Positions 15,905 through 25,490 of a stretch of DNA of 64,000 nt are shown here, in pieces. Position 1 is the stretch's first letter. Each line of letters opens with the position of its first letter. Below the pieces are notes generated by a model that did not search any database, had not been told where the DNA came from, and saw only the letters and a list, made by a program, of their open reading frames with translations. Made by a program: the position numbers and the translations under genes. This stretch comes from Streptococcus cristatus. GTDB taxonomy: Bacteria; Bacillota; Bacilli; Lactobacillales; Streptococcaceae. Location: contig NZ_RJPT01000003.1 of the NCBI RefSeq assembly GCF_003943515.1, positions 96,673 to 160,672 of the forward strand, in the 5' to 3' direction.

Positions 15905-15943
15905 GTTTATTTTGAAAGAGGCCCATCAAAAGGAGGAGACATT

Positions 15944-18640
15944 TTGTCAAAAGAACAAAAGCGCCAAGCTTTTTATACTCAAAGTCCTGAGGAAGTTTTG
16001 CAAGCAATGGAAGCTTCCGAACAAGGGTTGACCAGCAGCCAAGCCCAGCAACGTTTGGCGGACTACGGTCGCAATGAATTGGAAGAAGGAGAGAAAAAGA
16101 CTCTCTTGATGAAATTCATTGAGCAGTTCAAGGATTTGATGATTATCATCTTGTTGGTAGCGGCTATCTTGTCTGTTGTGACGTCAGGTGGAGAGGATAT
16201 TGCAGATGCTATCATTATCCTAGCCGTGGTCATCATCAATGCTATTTTTGGTGTCTACCAAGAAGGTAAGGCTGAAGAAGCCATTGCGGCTCTCAAATCT
16301 ATGTCCAGCCCAGCTGCGCGTGTCCTGCGTGATGGCCATGTCACAGAAGTGGATTCTAAGGTCTTGGTACCTGGAGATATCGTTCGACTGGAAGCCGGCG
16401 ATGTTGTACCGGCAGATATGCGACTGTTGGAAGCTAATTCCCTGAAAATCGAAGAAGCCGCTCTGACAGGTGAGTCTGTGCCAGTTGAGAAAGATTTGAC
16501 TGTTGCAGTAGCTGCTGATGCTGGTATCGGCGACCGGGTCAATATGGCCTTCCAAAACTCCAATGTCACTTACGGTCGAGGAGTAGGGGTTGTTGTCAAT
16601 ACTGGGATGTACACTGAAGTCGGTCATATCGCAGGCATGTTGCAAGATGCAGATGAAACGGACACACCGCTCAAGCAAAACCTCAATAGCTTGTCTAAGG
16701 TTCTGACCTATGCTATCTTGGTAATTGCTGCGGTGACCTTTGTAGTCGGTGTCTTCATTCAAGGAAAAGATCCACTTGGTGAACTGATGACTTCGGTTGC
16801 TCTTGCGGTTGCGGCGATTCCAGAAGGTCTGCCAGCTATCGTTACCATTGTTCTGGCTTTGGGAACTCAGGTTTTGGCTAAGCGGAATTCGATTGTCCGT
16901 AAGCTTCCAGCTGTTGAGACTTTGGGTTCAACTGAGATTATCGCTTCAGATAAGACTGGTACCTTGACCATGAACAAAATGACGGTCGAAAAAGTCTTTT
17001 ATGACGGAGTCTTGAATGAAGCTGGACAAGATATTGAACTTGGCTTGGAGCTGCCGCTCTTGCGTTCGGTTGTCTTAGCCAATGATACTAAGATTGACCA
17101 AGAAGGCAAGCTGATTGGTGACCCAACAGAAACAGCCTTTATCCAATATGCCTTGGACAAGGGCTATGATGTTAAAGGATTTTTAGAGAAATATCCTCGT
17201 GTAGCAGAGCTGCCATTTGATTCAGATCGTAAGCTCATGTCTACTGTTCACCCATTACCAGATGGGAAGTTCTTAGTGGCAGTTAAGGGGGCTCCCGACC
17301 AACTCTTGAAACGTTGTGTTGCCCGTGATAAGGCTGGAGATATTGCAGCAATTGATGATACTACTTCACAGCTGATCAAGTCTAATAACTCAGAAATGGC
17401 TCACCAAGCTCTGCGCGTGCTGGCTGGTGCCTACAAGATTATTGATGTAGTTCCGACTGACTTGACCTCTGAAAATCTAGAAAATGATTTAATCTTTACT
17501 GGTTTAATCGGTATGATTGACCCAGAACGTGCCGAAGCTGCAGAAGCTGTTCGTGTAGCCAAGGAAGCAGGAATCCGTCCGATTATGATTACTGGTGACC
17601 ACCAAGATACAGCTGAAGCCATTGCTAAGCGCTTGGGAATCATTGAAGCAGGAGATACGGAAGACCATGTTCTGACAGGTGCTGAGCTCAACGAGCTTTC
17701 AGATGCAGAATTCGAAAAAGTAGTTGGTCAATACTCTGTCTATGCCCGGGTTTCTCCTGAGCACAAGGTACGGATTGTCAAAGCTTGGCAAAACCAAGGT
17801 AAGGTCGTTGCCATGACAGGTGATGGTGTCAATGACGCACCAGCTCTGAAGACAGCCGATATTGGTATCGGTATGGGAATCACAGGTACAGAAGTATCTA
17901 AGGGTGCTTCTGACATGATTCTAGCGGATGATAACTTTGCGACAATTATCGTCGCAGTTGAAGAAGGACGGAAAGTCTTTTCAAATATTCAAAAGACCAT
18001 TCAATACCTTCTTTCTGCTAATACAGCTGAAGTGCTGACTATTTTCTTGGCAACCCTCTTTGGATGGGATGTTCTGCAGCCCGTTCATCTGCTTTGGATC
18101 AACTTGGTAACAGATACCTTCCCAGCTATCGCCTTGGGAGTTGAACCTGCCGAGCCAGGTGTCATGACTCATAAGCCTCGTGGCCGTAAGTCTAGCTTCT
18201 TCTCTGGTGGTGTCATGAGTTCCATCATCTATCAAGGACTGCTGCAAGGTGCTCTCGTTCTGTCCGTCTATGGCTATGCTATTGCTAATCCTGTACATAT
18301 TGGTGATGTAAAAGCGATCCATGCGGATGCCCTTACTATGGCCTTTGCAACTCTAGGCCTTATTCAGCTCTTCCATGCTTACAATGTGAAATCTGTTTAC
18401 CAATCTATCTTTACAGTTGGACCGTTTAATTCTAAGACCTTTAACTGGTCTATTCTGGTTTCTTTCATCCTCTTGATTTCAACCATTGTGATTGATCCAC
18501 TGGAAAAGATTTTCCATGTGACCAAGTTAGATTTGACCCAATGGACTGTTGTCCTGATCGGCAGTTTCTCTATGATTATCATTGTTGAAATTGTTAAGTT
18601 CATCCAACGTAAATTAGGTATGGACAAGAATGCTATTTAA
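15944..18640 (+). CDS. mgtA: P2A-type cation-transporting ATPase (Mn2+/Ca2+ exporter, MgtA/PacL-like)
   Basis: Membrane ATPase of 898 residues starting at TTG with AAAGGAGGAG upstream. It has the actuator TGES (in ALTGESVP), PEGLP in the fourth membrane helix (SERCA-type ion site), phosphorylation Asp336 in DKTGTLT, and TGDGVNDAP in the hinge. About ten membrane segments. The riboswitch in front strongly suggests manganese export, as shown for the same-length pneumococcal MgtA; calcium is also possible by sequence. The gene ends at its own terminator and is transcribed alone. Confidence 0.93.
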   Translation: MSKEQKRQAFYTQSPEEVLQAMEASEQGLTSSQAQQRLADYGRNELEEGEKKTLLMKFIEQFKDLMIIILLVAAILSVVTSGGEDIADAIIILAVVIINAIFGVYQEGKAEEAIAALKSMSSPAARVLRDGHVTEVDSKVLVPGDIVRLEAGDVVPADMRLLEANSLKIEEAALTGESVPVEKDLTVAVAADAGIGDRVNMAFQNSNVTYGRGVGVVVNTGMYTEVGHIAGMLQDADETDTPLKQNLNSLSKVLTYAILVIAAVTFVVGVFIQGKDPLGELMTSVALAVAAIPEGLPAIVTIVLALGTQVLAKRNSIVRKLPAVETLGSTEIIASDKTGTLTMNKMTVEKVFYDGVLNEAGQDIELGLELPLLRSVVLANDTKIDQEGKLIGDPTETAFIQYALDKGYDVKGFLEKYPRVAELPFDSDRKLMSTVHPLPDGKFLVAVKGAPDQLLKRCVARDKAGDIAAIDDTTSQLIKSNNSEMAHQALRVLAGAYKIIDVVPTDLTSENLENDLIFTGLIGMIDPERAEAAEAVRVAKEAGIRPIMITGDHQDTAEAIAKRLGIIEAGDTEDHVLTGAELNELSDAEFEKVVGQYSVYARVSPEHKVRIVKAWQNQGKVVAMTGDGVNDAPALKTADIGIGMGITGTEVSKGASDMILADDNFATIIVAVEEGRKVFSNIQKTIQYLLSANTAEVLTIFLATLFGWDVLQPVHLLWINLVTDTFPAIALGVEPAEPGVMTHKPRGRKSSFFSGGVMSSIIYQGLLQGALVLSVYGYAIANPVHIGDVKAIHADALTMAFATLGLIQLFHAYNVKSVYQSIFTVGPFNSKTFNWSILVSFILLISTIVIDPLEKIFHVTKLDLTQWTVVLIGSFSMIIIVEIVKFIQRKLGMDKNAI

Positions 18641-18645
18641 GAGCA

Positions 18646-18671
18646 AAAAGTCATCTACGGATGGCTTTTTT
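18646..18671 (+). terminator. Intrinsic terminator of the cation ATPase gene
   Basis: AAAAGTCATC / GATGGCTTTT stem with one G-T pair, loop TACG, then Ts. Confidence 0.85.
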
Positions 18672-18766
18672 GCGTAAATATGGGTTTGGTGGCGGTGGTG
18701 GATCTGACTAAAAAACAGCTCATTTTCGTGGATAAAGGCTGGGAAGTCTCGAAAAAATCCTAGCAC

Positions 18767-18811
18767 CCCCATGTCATTATATTACTTTTTTAACAATTCC
18801 ATGACAAGGGG
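18767..18811. repeat. Imperfect inverted repeat in the mgtA-prfB gap
   Basis: CCCCATGTCAT (18767-18777) and ATGACAAGGGG (18801-18811) pair at 10 of 11 positions around a 23-base A/T-rich loop. No function is recognised. The rest of this gap shows nothing but the prfB promoter. Confidence 0.35.
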
Positions 18812-18890
18812 CTCCTATTCTTGCCTATCCATTAAAAATTGTATAAAATGAAGGAGCTTCATTATCCGATTAGGCAAATGTCTGAAAATG

Positions 18891-18899
18891 TGTTATAAT
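18891..18899 (+). promoter_or_regulatory. Extended -10 promoter of prfB
   Basis: TGTTATAAT lies 26 bases before the prfB ATG; a weak TTAGGC lies at about 18870. Confidence 0.6.
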
Positions 18900-18925
18900 A
18901 AAACGATATATGAAAAGAGGTATTT

Positions 18926-20021
18926 ATGGACATTTCAGAAATTCGTCAAAAGATTGACGCAAATCGTGAAAAATTAGCTTCTTTCAGGGGGTCTCTTTGA
19001 CTTAGAGGGCTTGGAAGAAGAAATTGCCATCTTAGAAAATAAGATGACAGAGCCTGACTTTTGGGATGATAATATTGCAGCTCAAAAGACATCTCAGGAG
19101 CTCAATGAACTCAAGCAAACCTATGAGAATTTCCATCAGATGACCGAGCTTTTTGATGAATCGGAAATCTTACTTGATTTTCTAGCTGAGGACGACTCGG
19201 TTCAGGAAGAGCTGGAAGAAAAGTTGACCGAGCTTGAGAAGATGATGACTAGCTATGAGATGACTCTCTTGCTGTCAGAGCCTTATGATAATAACAATGC
19301 CATTCTCGAAATTCACCCAGGTTCTGGTGGAACAGAAGCTCAGGATTGGGGCGATATGCTGCTGCGGATGTACACGCGCTTTGGTAATGCCAAGGGCTTC
19401 AAAGTAGAAGTCTTGGATTATCAGGCTGGTGATGAGGCGGGTATTAAGTCAGTGACCCTTTCCTTTGAAGGGCCGCATGCTTATGGTCTACTTAAGTCAG
19501 AAATGGGTGTTCACCGCTTGGTTCGAATTTCGCCATTTGATTCAGCGAAACGCCGTCATACTTCCTTTACTTCAGTAGAGGTCATGCCAGAGTTGGACGA
19601 TACTATTGAAGTAGAAGTCCGTGATGATGATATTAAGATGGACACTTTCCGTTCAGGCGGAGCCGGCGGACAGAACGTCAATAAGGTATCAACTGGCGTG
19701 CGATTGACCCATATTCCGACAGGAATTGTCGTACAGTCTACCGTTGACCGGACCCAGTATGGCAACCGTGACCGAGCTATGAAAATGCTGCAGGCTAAGC
19801 TCTATCAGTTGGAGCAAGAGAAAAAAGCAGCAGAAGTCGACTCGCTCAAGGGAGATAAAAAAGAGATTTCTTGGGGCAGTCAGATTCGTTCCTATGTCTT
19901 TACCCCTTATACAATGGTCAAAGATCATCGAACCAGCTATGAAGTAGCTCAGGTGGATAAGGTCATGGACGGAGACTTAGATGGCTTTATTGATGCCTAT
20001 TTAAAATGGAGACTCAACTAA
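18926..20021 (+). CDS. prfB: Peptide chain release factor 2, with programmed +1 frameshift
   Basis: RF2 of about 364 residues, which terminates translation at UGA and UAA. The first 24 codons (from ATG 18926) end at an in-frame TGA at 18998-19000 inside CTTTGAC, preceded by the Shine-Dalgarno-like AGGGGG three bases upstream of CTT. This is the classic autoregulatory site: when RF2 is scarce the ribosome slips +1 on CTT and continues at GAC (18999). The remaining frame carries SPF (in [12 protein letters not shown]), the stop-codon tripeptide, and GGQ (in [11 protein letters not shown]), the peptidyl-tRNA hydrolysis motif. A simple ORF call would wrongly start at the TTG at 19011. ftsE begins 54 bases downstream. 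Confidence 0.97.
18989..19001 (+). promoter_or_regulatory. Programmed +1 ribosomal frameshift site of prfB
   Basis: The AGGGGG stimulator, CTT slippery codon and TGA stop followed by C match the site known in most bacterial prfB genes. Confidence 0.95.
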
Positions 20022-20075
20022 AAACAGAGTGAAATCGCTAGATAAAAACTCTGATGAAAGGAATTGTACTAATTC

Positions 20076-20768
20076 ATGTCAATGATTGAAATGAAAGACG
20101 TTGTTAAAAAGTATGACAACGGGACAACTGCTCTACGTGGTGTATCTATACATATCGAACCAGGTGAATTTGCCTATATTGTAGGTCCTTCAGGAGCAGG
20201 TAAATCAACTTTTATTAGACTCCTCTATCGTGAAATTAAAATCGATAAAGGAAACCTTGCTGTAGCAGGTTTTAACTTGGGAAAAATCAAGAAACGGGAT
20301 ATTCCAATGCTGCGCCGTAGAGTAGGTGTGGTTTTCCAAGACTATAAACTACTTCCTAAAAAGACTGTTTATGAGAATATTGCCTACGCTATGGAAGTTA
20401 TTGGTGAGCGTCGTAGAAATATCAAGAAACGCGTTATGGAAGTTTTGGATCTGGTTGGCCTTAAGCACAAGGTTCGTTCCTTCCCGAATGAGTTATCAGG
20501 GGGAGAACAGCAGCGGATTGCGATTGCGCGTGCCATTGTCAACAATCCTCAGGTCTTGATTGCTGACGAGCCGACTGGTAACTTGGACCCAGATAATTCA
20601 TGGGAAATCATGAATTTGCTGGAGCGCATTAACCTGCAAGGAACTACAGTTCTGATGGCGACTCACAATAGTCAGATTGTAAATACCCTACGTCACCGCG
20701 TCATTGCTATCGAAAATGGTCGTGTGGTGCGTGATGAGGCGGAAGGAGAATACGGATACGATGATTAG
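20076..20768 (+). CDS. ftsE: Cell-division ABC ATPase FtsE
   Basis: Protein of 230 residues with Walker A GPSGAGKST, Q-loop VFQDYKLLP, signature LSGGEQQR, Walker B VLIADEP and an H-loop at ATHNS. FtsE drives conformational change in FtsX at the division site. In streptococci the pair activates the secreted peptidoglycan hydrolase PcsB; pcsB is not in this window. Its stop overlaps the ftsX start by eight bases. It follows prfB at a short distance, the usual streptococcal order. Confidence 0.95.
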   Translation: MSMIEMKDVVKKYDNGTTALRGVSIHIEPGEFAYIVGPSGAGKSTFIRLLYREIKIDKGNLAVAGFNLGKIKKRDIPMLRRRVGVVFQDYKLLPKKTVYENIAYAMEVIGERRRNIKKRVMEVLDLVGLKHKVRSFPNELSGGEQQRIAIARAIVNNPQVLIADEPTGNLDPDNSWEIMNLLERINLQGTTVLMATHNSQIVNTLRHRVIAIENGRVVRDEAEGEYGYDD

Positions 20769-21687
20769 AAGGTTTTTCCGTCATTTAATTGAATCGCTTA
20801 AGAGCCTTAAGCGGAATGGTTGGATGACAGTCGCAGCTGTGAGTTCAGTCACGATTACTCTCAGTTTAGTTGCTATCTTTGCCTCTGTTATTTTAAATAC
20901 CGCAAAGCTAGCGTCTGATATTTCAAATAACGTTCGTATTGTTGTCTATATGCGCAAAGACATCGCTGATAACAGCACAACAATCGTTAAAGAAGGTCAG
21001 ACAGTTAAAAATACTGATTACCACAAGATTTATGACGCCCTAACTTCAATGGATCATGTCTCAAAAGTTACTTACTCAAGTAAAGAAGAGCAGTATGAAA
21101 AGCTGACAGAGACAATGGGAAGTGAATGGAAGGTCTTTGAGGGGGATTCAAACCCACTTTATGACGCTTACATTGTCGATACGACAGAGCATAAATATGT
21201 AGATTCCGTTGCGGCAGAAGCCAAGAAGCTGGAAGGCGTTTCGGAAGTGCAGGATGGTGGAGCTAATACGAAAAAACTCTTTGCTCTATCTGATTTTATC
21301 CGAGTATGGGGACTGGTAGGAGCAGGCTTGCTCATCTTTATTGCAGTCTTCCTGATTTCCAATACTATTCGGATTACCATTATCTCACGGAGCCGTGAAA
21401 TTCAGATTATGCGTTTGGTAGGGGCAAAAAATAGCTATATCCGCGGTCCCTTCTTATTTGAAGGCGCTTGGATTGGCTTGCTAGGTTCAGTTTTACCAGT
21501 AGCTTTAGTTTATTTTGGTTATAATATGGCCTATCAAACCATGAATAAAAATCTTGTTGCGCAAAATCTTTCCATGATTGAGCCACACTTGTTTGTCCCT
21601 GCTATGATTGGGGCTGTATCAGTCTTGGGAATCTTTATCGGTTCACTTGGTTCATCCATCTCCATGAGACGCTTCTTGAAGATTTAA
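20761..21687 (+). CDS. ftsX: Cell-division protein FtsX
   Basis: Membrane protein of 308 residues. The ATG at 20761 (MIRRFFRHLIESLKSLKRNGW) overlaps the ftsE end; the longer in-frame reading from 20704 lies wholly inside ftsE. One membrane segment near residues 22-45, an extracellular domain of about 120 residues that in pneumococcus contacts PcsB, then three more segments near residues 175-300, as usual for FtsX. Forms the FtsEX complex at the septum. Confidence 0.95.
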   Translation: MIRRFFRHLIESLKSLKRNGWMTVAAVSSVTITLSLVAIFASVILNTAKLASDISNNVRIVVYMRKDIADNSTTIVKEGQTVKNTDYHKIYDALTSMDHVSKVTYSSKEEQYEKLTETMGSEWKVFEGDSNPLYDAYIVDTTEHKYVDSVAAEAKKLEGVSEVQDGGANTKKLFALSDFIRVWGLVGAGLLIFIAVFLISNTIRITIISRSREIQIMRLVGAKNSYIRGPFLFEGAWIGLLGSVLPVALVYFGYNMAYQTMNKNLVAQNLSMIEPHLFVPAMIGAVSVLGIFIGSLGSSISMRRFLKI

Positions 21688-21693
21688 TAAAAA

Positions 21694-21750
21694 AACAGCC
21701 GTGTAGGCTGTTCGGATTGAAAACAAACATCATTTGGTGTTTGTTTTTTT
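21694..21750 (+). terminator. Double hairpin terminator after ftsX
   Basis: A first hairpin, AACAGCC/GGCTGTT, lies at 21694-21712. A second, AAACAAACAT/GTGTTTGTTT, lies at 21721-21750 and ends in a run of Ts. Confidence 0.8.
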
Positions 21751-21775
21751 ATTGCATTAAAAGTATAAATTATTG

Positions 21776-21973
21776 CTATCGCTTTGTTTTCGATAGGCCG
21801 AGGCTGATTATAATGAGGGTAAAAAAGAATGCAGACAAGAGGCCTTTTGTGGTACTGTTTAGAAAAGGCTTGTCAAAAACATAAAAATTATAAGCAGAAA
21901 AACCTAATCCAAGGAGAGTTATCATGGCTGAAATAGCCAGCAGAATTAACCAAATTTTTCTTTTATCCATCAT
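21776..21973 (-). CDS. Small two-helix membrane protein, unknown function
   Basis: Not recognised. About 65 residues from the ATG at 21973 (or the adjacent ATG at 21970), with AAAGGATGG suitably placed upstream. The longer reading to 22036 adds residues that lie in the promoter region, where a TATACT-like -10 is seen. Two hydrophobic segments (about residues 7-27 and 43-60) and a positively charged C-terminus (SKTKR) predict a small membrane protein. It is transcribed toward ftsX and shares the T/A-rich terminator region. Confidence 0.6.
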   Translation of the reverse strand: MMDKRKIWLILLAISAMITLLGLGFSAYNFYVFDKPFLNSTTKGLLSAFFFTLIIISLGLSKTKR

Positions 21974-22123
21974 GAAGACCATCCTTTTTTTTCTATGGAC
22001 TAAGTATATCATAATAAGCAAAAAGCGACAAGACATGGAAGTCAGGTGGCTGAATAATTTTCTGCCCTTTTTCTAGAGCCTTCTCTTTCCATTCTTATAT
22101 AGAAATAGTCATTTAGCAACTAA

Positions 22124-22157
22124 TTAAAAATGAGACAGTCTTGTTATCTGCCTCATT
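22124..22157 (-). terminator. Intrinsic terminator of the metallo-hydrolase gene
   Basis: On the minus strand AATGAGGCAG pairs with CTGTCTCATT (one G-T) and is followed by TTTTAATT. Confidence 0.75.
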
Positions 22158-22163
22158 ATCAGT

Positions 22164-22799
22164 TTATTGGAAAAATGGATTGAAATTCTTTTCGTGGCCA
22201 ATCGTTGTGTCATTTCCATGGCCGGGATAGACACGATAGTCTTTGGGCAAGACAAATAACTCTTCGCGGATGCTAGCAAGGAGCTGGTCCATATTACCAG
22301 TTGGTAGATCTGTACGGCCGATGGTTTCACGGAAGAGGGCATCACCAGTCAGGACGACCTGATCTTCTGGGAAAATAATGGAAACTCCTCCGATAGAATG
22401 ACCAGGGGTTGGAACAACGTAGAAAGAAAAGTCATCCAGCTGGTAGTCCTCGTGATAGTTGAAAAAATATTCAGCAGGTCTGAGAATGACGTCTTCCAAA
22501 TCTGCATGGCGGTCGAGACCTGAAAGATTATCAGTAGGAGTATAGAGCCAGCTTGCTTCGCTCTCAGCTACATAGACGGGTGGATTGGCAAAATTATCTC
22601 GGACCTTATCCAGACTCATGATATGATCGTAATGCGTATGAGTCAGTAAAATAGCTGTGATGGGTTTAGCAATTTCTTCTAGCTTGCGTTGAATCTTCCG
22701 CCAGTCGCTGCCAGGGTCAACGACGATGACATGACGGTCATTTTCAAGGACATAAGTATTTTCAAAAGCAATGAGATTGACAATTTTGTGAACTTTCAT
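22164..22799 (-). CDS. Metallo-beta-lactamase-fold hydrolase (glyoxalase II-like)
   Basis: Cytoplasmic protein of 211 residues with the zinc motif THTHYDH (about residues 54-60), a further His in TPGHSIGG, Asp in LTGDALF and the last His in YPGHGNDT. This is the glyoxalase II/YcbL-like branch, which hydrolyses thioesters such as lactoylglutathione or similar adducts; the exact substrate is open. AAGGAAG precedes the ATG. Monocistronic, divergent from dinG. Confidence 0.88.
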   Translation of the reverse strand: MKVHKIVNLIAFENTYVLENDRHVIVVDPGSDWRKIQRKLEEIAKPITAILLTHTHYDHIMSLDKVRDNFANPPVYVAESEASWLYTPTDNLSGLDRHADLEDVILRPAEYFFNYHEDYQLDDFSFYVVPTPGHSIGGVSIIFPEDQVVLTGDALFRETIGRTDLPTGNMDQLLASIREELFVLPKDYRVYPGHGNDTTIGHEKNFNPFFQ

Positions 22800-22913
22800 T
22801 GGGCTTCCTTTGCGTATGTTTTCTCACTAAAGAGTGTAACAAAAAAGCAGAAATTTTGCACAAAATTAATTTTGAGGCTCAGCTTATTTTCAGATGTTTC
22901 AAGCTGGCATTTG

Positions 22914-22922
22914 TGATATAAT
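22914..22922 (+). promoter_or_regulatory. Extended -10 promoter, predicted near-leaderless start of dinG
   Basis: TGATATAAT ends nine bases before the ATG at 22932, leaving two or three untranslated bases at most and no Shine-Dalgarno. Confidence 0.6.
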
Positions 22923-22931
22923 CATAGCAGT

Positions 22932-25376
22932 ATGACACAATCGAACTATAAATATGCTGTCATCGACTTGGAGGCTACAAGTGCGAACAGCAATGCAAAA
23001 ATTATTCAAATCGGCATTGTCATCATTGAAAATGGGGTGATTTGCCAAACGTATGAAACAGATGTGAATCCGCATGAGGATCTGGATGAGCATATTAAAC
23101 AGCTGACAGGATTGGATGATCAGCGCTTACGCCAAGCTCCGGATTTTTCACAGGTTGCCCGTGAAGTTTATGAACTGATTGAAGATGCGATTTTTGTCGC
23201 TCATAATGTCAAGTTTGATGCCAATTTATTGGCAGAAGCTCTCTTTTGGGAAGGCTTTGACCTGCTGACTCCGAGAGTGGATACGGTGGAACTGGCTCAG
23301 GTTTTTTACCCGACCTTTGATAAATATGCCTTAGGAAATCTATGCGAGCTTCTGGAGATTCCTCTGGAAAATGCTCATACCGCCTTAGCAGATGCTCAGG
23401 CAACAGCTCAGCTATTTCTAAAAATCCAGAAAAAGATGGCTGGACTGCCAAAAGCTTTGCTGGAGAAGGTGCTGGAATTTTCCGATAGTCTCATCTATGA
23501 GTCACGGTTAGCGATCGAAGAGATTTTTCAGTCGATGCCAGACTATTCTGGTCAGGCTTTGCAAGAGACGCATGGTATCTTTTTGAAAAAGCCAAGAATC
23601 CTGCCGCCTGAAAAGAAACTTTCGCAGGACTTTCTAACCAACCTTTATCTGCTGGGGCTGGACGAGCGCCCCGACCAGCTGAGATTTGCGCAGTATGTGA
23701 CTGAGGCACTTAGTCAGACTGCGGCTAGCTTTTTGGAGGCTCAGACAGGACTTGGCAAGACCTTTGGCTATTTATTACCTATTTTAGTTCATGGTCAGGA
23801 AAGAGTTTTGGTGACCGTTCCGACGAAGATTTTACAGGACCAGCTGATGCAAAAGGAAGGCCGACTCTTAGAGGAAGTCTTTCATATCTCCTTCCATAAT
23901 CTCAAAAGTTCCGAAAATTATCTGAAATTAGATCATTTTTATCAAAGTCTATCGGTCTTGGATGATAATCGACTTGTTAATCGTTGCAAAATGCAGCTTT
24001 TGGTTTGGCTGACAGAGACCGAGACGGGTGATTTAAATGAAATCGGTCAAGCTTATCGTTTCGAGTCTTACTTTAGTCAGATACGCCATGATGGGAAATT
24101 AAGTAAGCATTCACTTTTTTATGAAGAGGATTTTTGGCGACTGGGGCAGGTCAAGGCAGCTAGCAGTCGTGTCGTGATTACCAATCATGCTTATCTTTTG
24201 ACGCGCCTTGAAGATGACCAGTCTTTGCTGGACAATCGGACGCTGGTGGTGGACGAGGCCCAGAAAATGTTTTTTGCCTTGGAAAGTTTTTCGCAGGCCA
24301 GTATCAATTTGACCAAACAATTGCAAACTATCAGTCAGGCTCTGCAGACAGAAAAACGGATTTTACAAGAACGCCTCTTGCAAAGCATCCAATTTGAATT
24401 GGCGGATGCTGCTGAAAAGCAGCGGGGTAAGACCAGTGAATTGGATTCCCAGAAGATAGCCAAGCTACGTCAGGATGTGTCTGAGCTGGATGAGAGCTTG
24501 CTGCCAGAGCTCAGGGAATTGTTTTCAATCAAGTACCAATACTATTGGCTAACGGAAGAACAATTTGCAGACCATCGGGTGACAAGGCTTCATGCTGGGC
24601 GCTCAGAACTGATGAGATTTAAGGATTTCCTGCCTGATACAGTTAAGGTAATCTTAGTTTCTTCTACTTTGGAGATTAGTTCCAAGGTGAATTTGCCTCA
24701 ATTACTAGGTTTTAAGGATTATCATTTTTACAAACTTCCTCAGCAAAAGAAGCCCCTGCAAAAACTTTTTTTAGATCTTGATTTTTCAGATGTGGTGGAG
24801 TTATCAACGCAGGAATATGCTGAGGGGATTGTTGCAAGCTTGGAGAGCTTAGCTCTACTGAATCTGCCGATGGTGGTTCTCTTTACCTCCAAGGATTTAT
24901 TGCTGGCCACTTCAGACCAGCTGACCTTGCCACATTTGGCCCAGTATAAGAACGGCGAGCCAGCCAATATCAAGCGTCGTTTTGATAAGGGAGAGGCGCC
25001 CATCTTGCTAGGAGCAGGCAGTTTTTGGGAAGGAGCGGATTTTGCTCAGCAAGAGCAAATCATTCAGCTCATCACGCGGATTCCTTTTGACAATCCCAAA
25101 GATTTTTTTGTTCAAAAAATCAATCATCATCTGAAGGAAGAAGGCAAAAATCCTTTTTACGATTATCAGTTACCGTCAGCTATTTTACGATTGAAGCAGG
25201 CCATGGGGCGAACCCGTCGTAATGAACACCAGAAGTCGGCGGTTATTCTTTTGGACAAGCGTATTTCAACCAAACGTTACGGTCGGCAAATCCAGCAAAA
25301 TCTAAATCAGCTGGCATCTTTAGAAATGCTTTCTCAGCGGGATATTGTAAAGGAATTAAAAGAATTTTTCGACTAA
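22932..25376 (+). CDS. dinG: DinG-type helicase with N-terminal DnaQ-like exonuclease
   Basis: Protein of 814 residues. Residues about 1-175 are a DEDDh 3'-5' exonuclease (VIDLEAT with Asp11 and Glu13, HNVKFDA, and AHTALADA with the His and last Asp). The rest is a superfamily 2 XPD/DinG-like helicase with Walker A EAQTGLGKT (about residue 270), a DEAQ box (VVDEAQK) and motif VI QAMGRTRR. The cysteines that hold the iron-sulfur cluster in E. coli DinG are missing: only one Cys lies between Walker A and DEAQ, and the expected site reads ENYLK. This is known for Gram-positive DinG, so strong helicase activity is uncertain. It probably acts in DNA repair. Confidence 0.9.
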   Translation: MTQSNYKYAVIDLEATSANSNAKIIQIGIVIIENGVICQTYETDVNPHEDLDEHIKQLTGLDDQRLRQAPDFSQVAREVYELIEDAIFVAHNVKFDANLLAEALFWEGFDLLTPRVDTVELAQVFYPTFDKYALGNLCELLEIPLENAHTALADAQATAQLFLKIQKKMAGLPKALLEKVLEFSDSLIYESRLAIEEIFQSMPDYSGQALQETHGIFLKKPRILPPEKKLSQDFLTNLYLLGLDERPDQLRFAQYVTEALSQTAASFLEAQTGLGKTFGYLLPILVHGQERVLVTVPTKILQDQLMQKEGRLLEEVFHISFHNLKSSENYLKLDHFYQSLSVLDDNRLVNRCKMQLLVWLTETETGDLNEIGQAYRFESYFSQIRHDGKLSKHSLFYEEDFWRLGQVKAASSRVVITNHAYLLTRLEDDQSLLDNRTLVVDEAQKMFFALESFSQASINLTKQLQTISQALQTEKRILQERLLQSIQFELADAAEKQRGKTSELDSQKIAKLRQDVSELDESLLPELRELFSIKYQYYWLTEEQFADHRVTRLHAGRSELMRFKDFLPDTVKVILVSSTLEISSKVNLPQLLGFKDYHFYKLPQQKKPLQKLFLDLDFSDVVELSTQEYAEGIVASLESLALLNLPMVVLFTSKDLLLATSDQLTLPHLAQYKNGEPANIKRRFDKGEAPILLGAGSFWEGADFAQQEQIIQLITRIPFDNPKDFFVQKINHHLKEEGKNPFYDYQLPSAILRLKQAMGRTRRNEHQKSAVILLDKRISTKRYGRQIQQNLNQLASLEMLSQRDIVKELKEFFD

Positions 25377-25385
25377 AACTGCTTG

Positions 25386-25415
25386 AAAACAGTCAATTTT
25401 ATCTGGCTGTTTTTC
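25386..25415 (+). terminator. Intrinsic terminator after dinG
   Basis: AAAACAGTC pairs with GGCTGTTTT (one G-T) across a 10-base loop, followed by Ts. Confidence 0.75.
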
Positions 25416-25455
25416 TAAATGATTGCAAATTTTCTCGGCACTGATGCCAAAAATC

Positions 25456-25464
25456 TGCTATAAT
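25456..25464 (+). promoter_or_regulatory. Extended -10 promoter of the YeiH-family gene
   Basis: TGCTATAAT lies 26 bases before the ATG, with AGAAGG as ribosome-binding site. Confidence 0.6.
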
Positions 25465-25490
25465 GAAAAGAATAGAAAGAAGGTTATGAC

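Noticed and set aside
19011..20021. prfB called as a shorter gene starting at TTG 19011
   Set aside because: The classic +1 frameshift site just upstream shows that the true start is ATG 18926.
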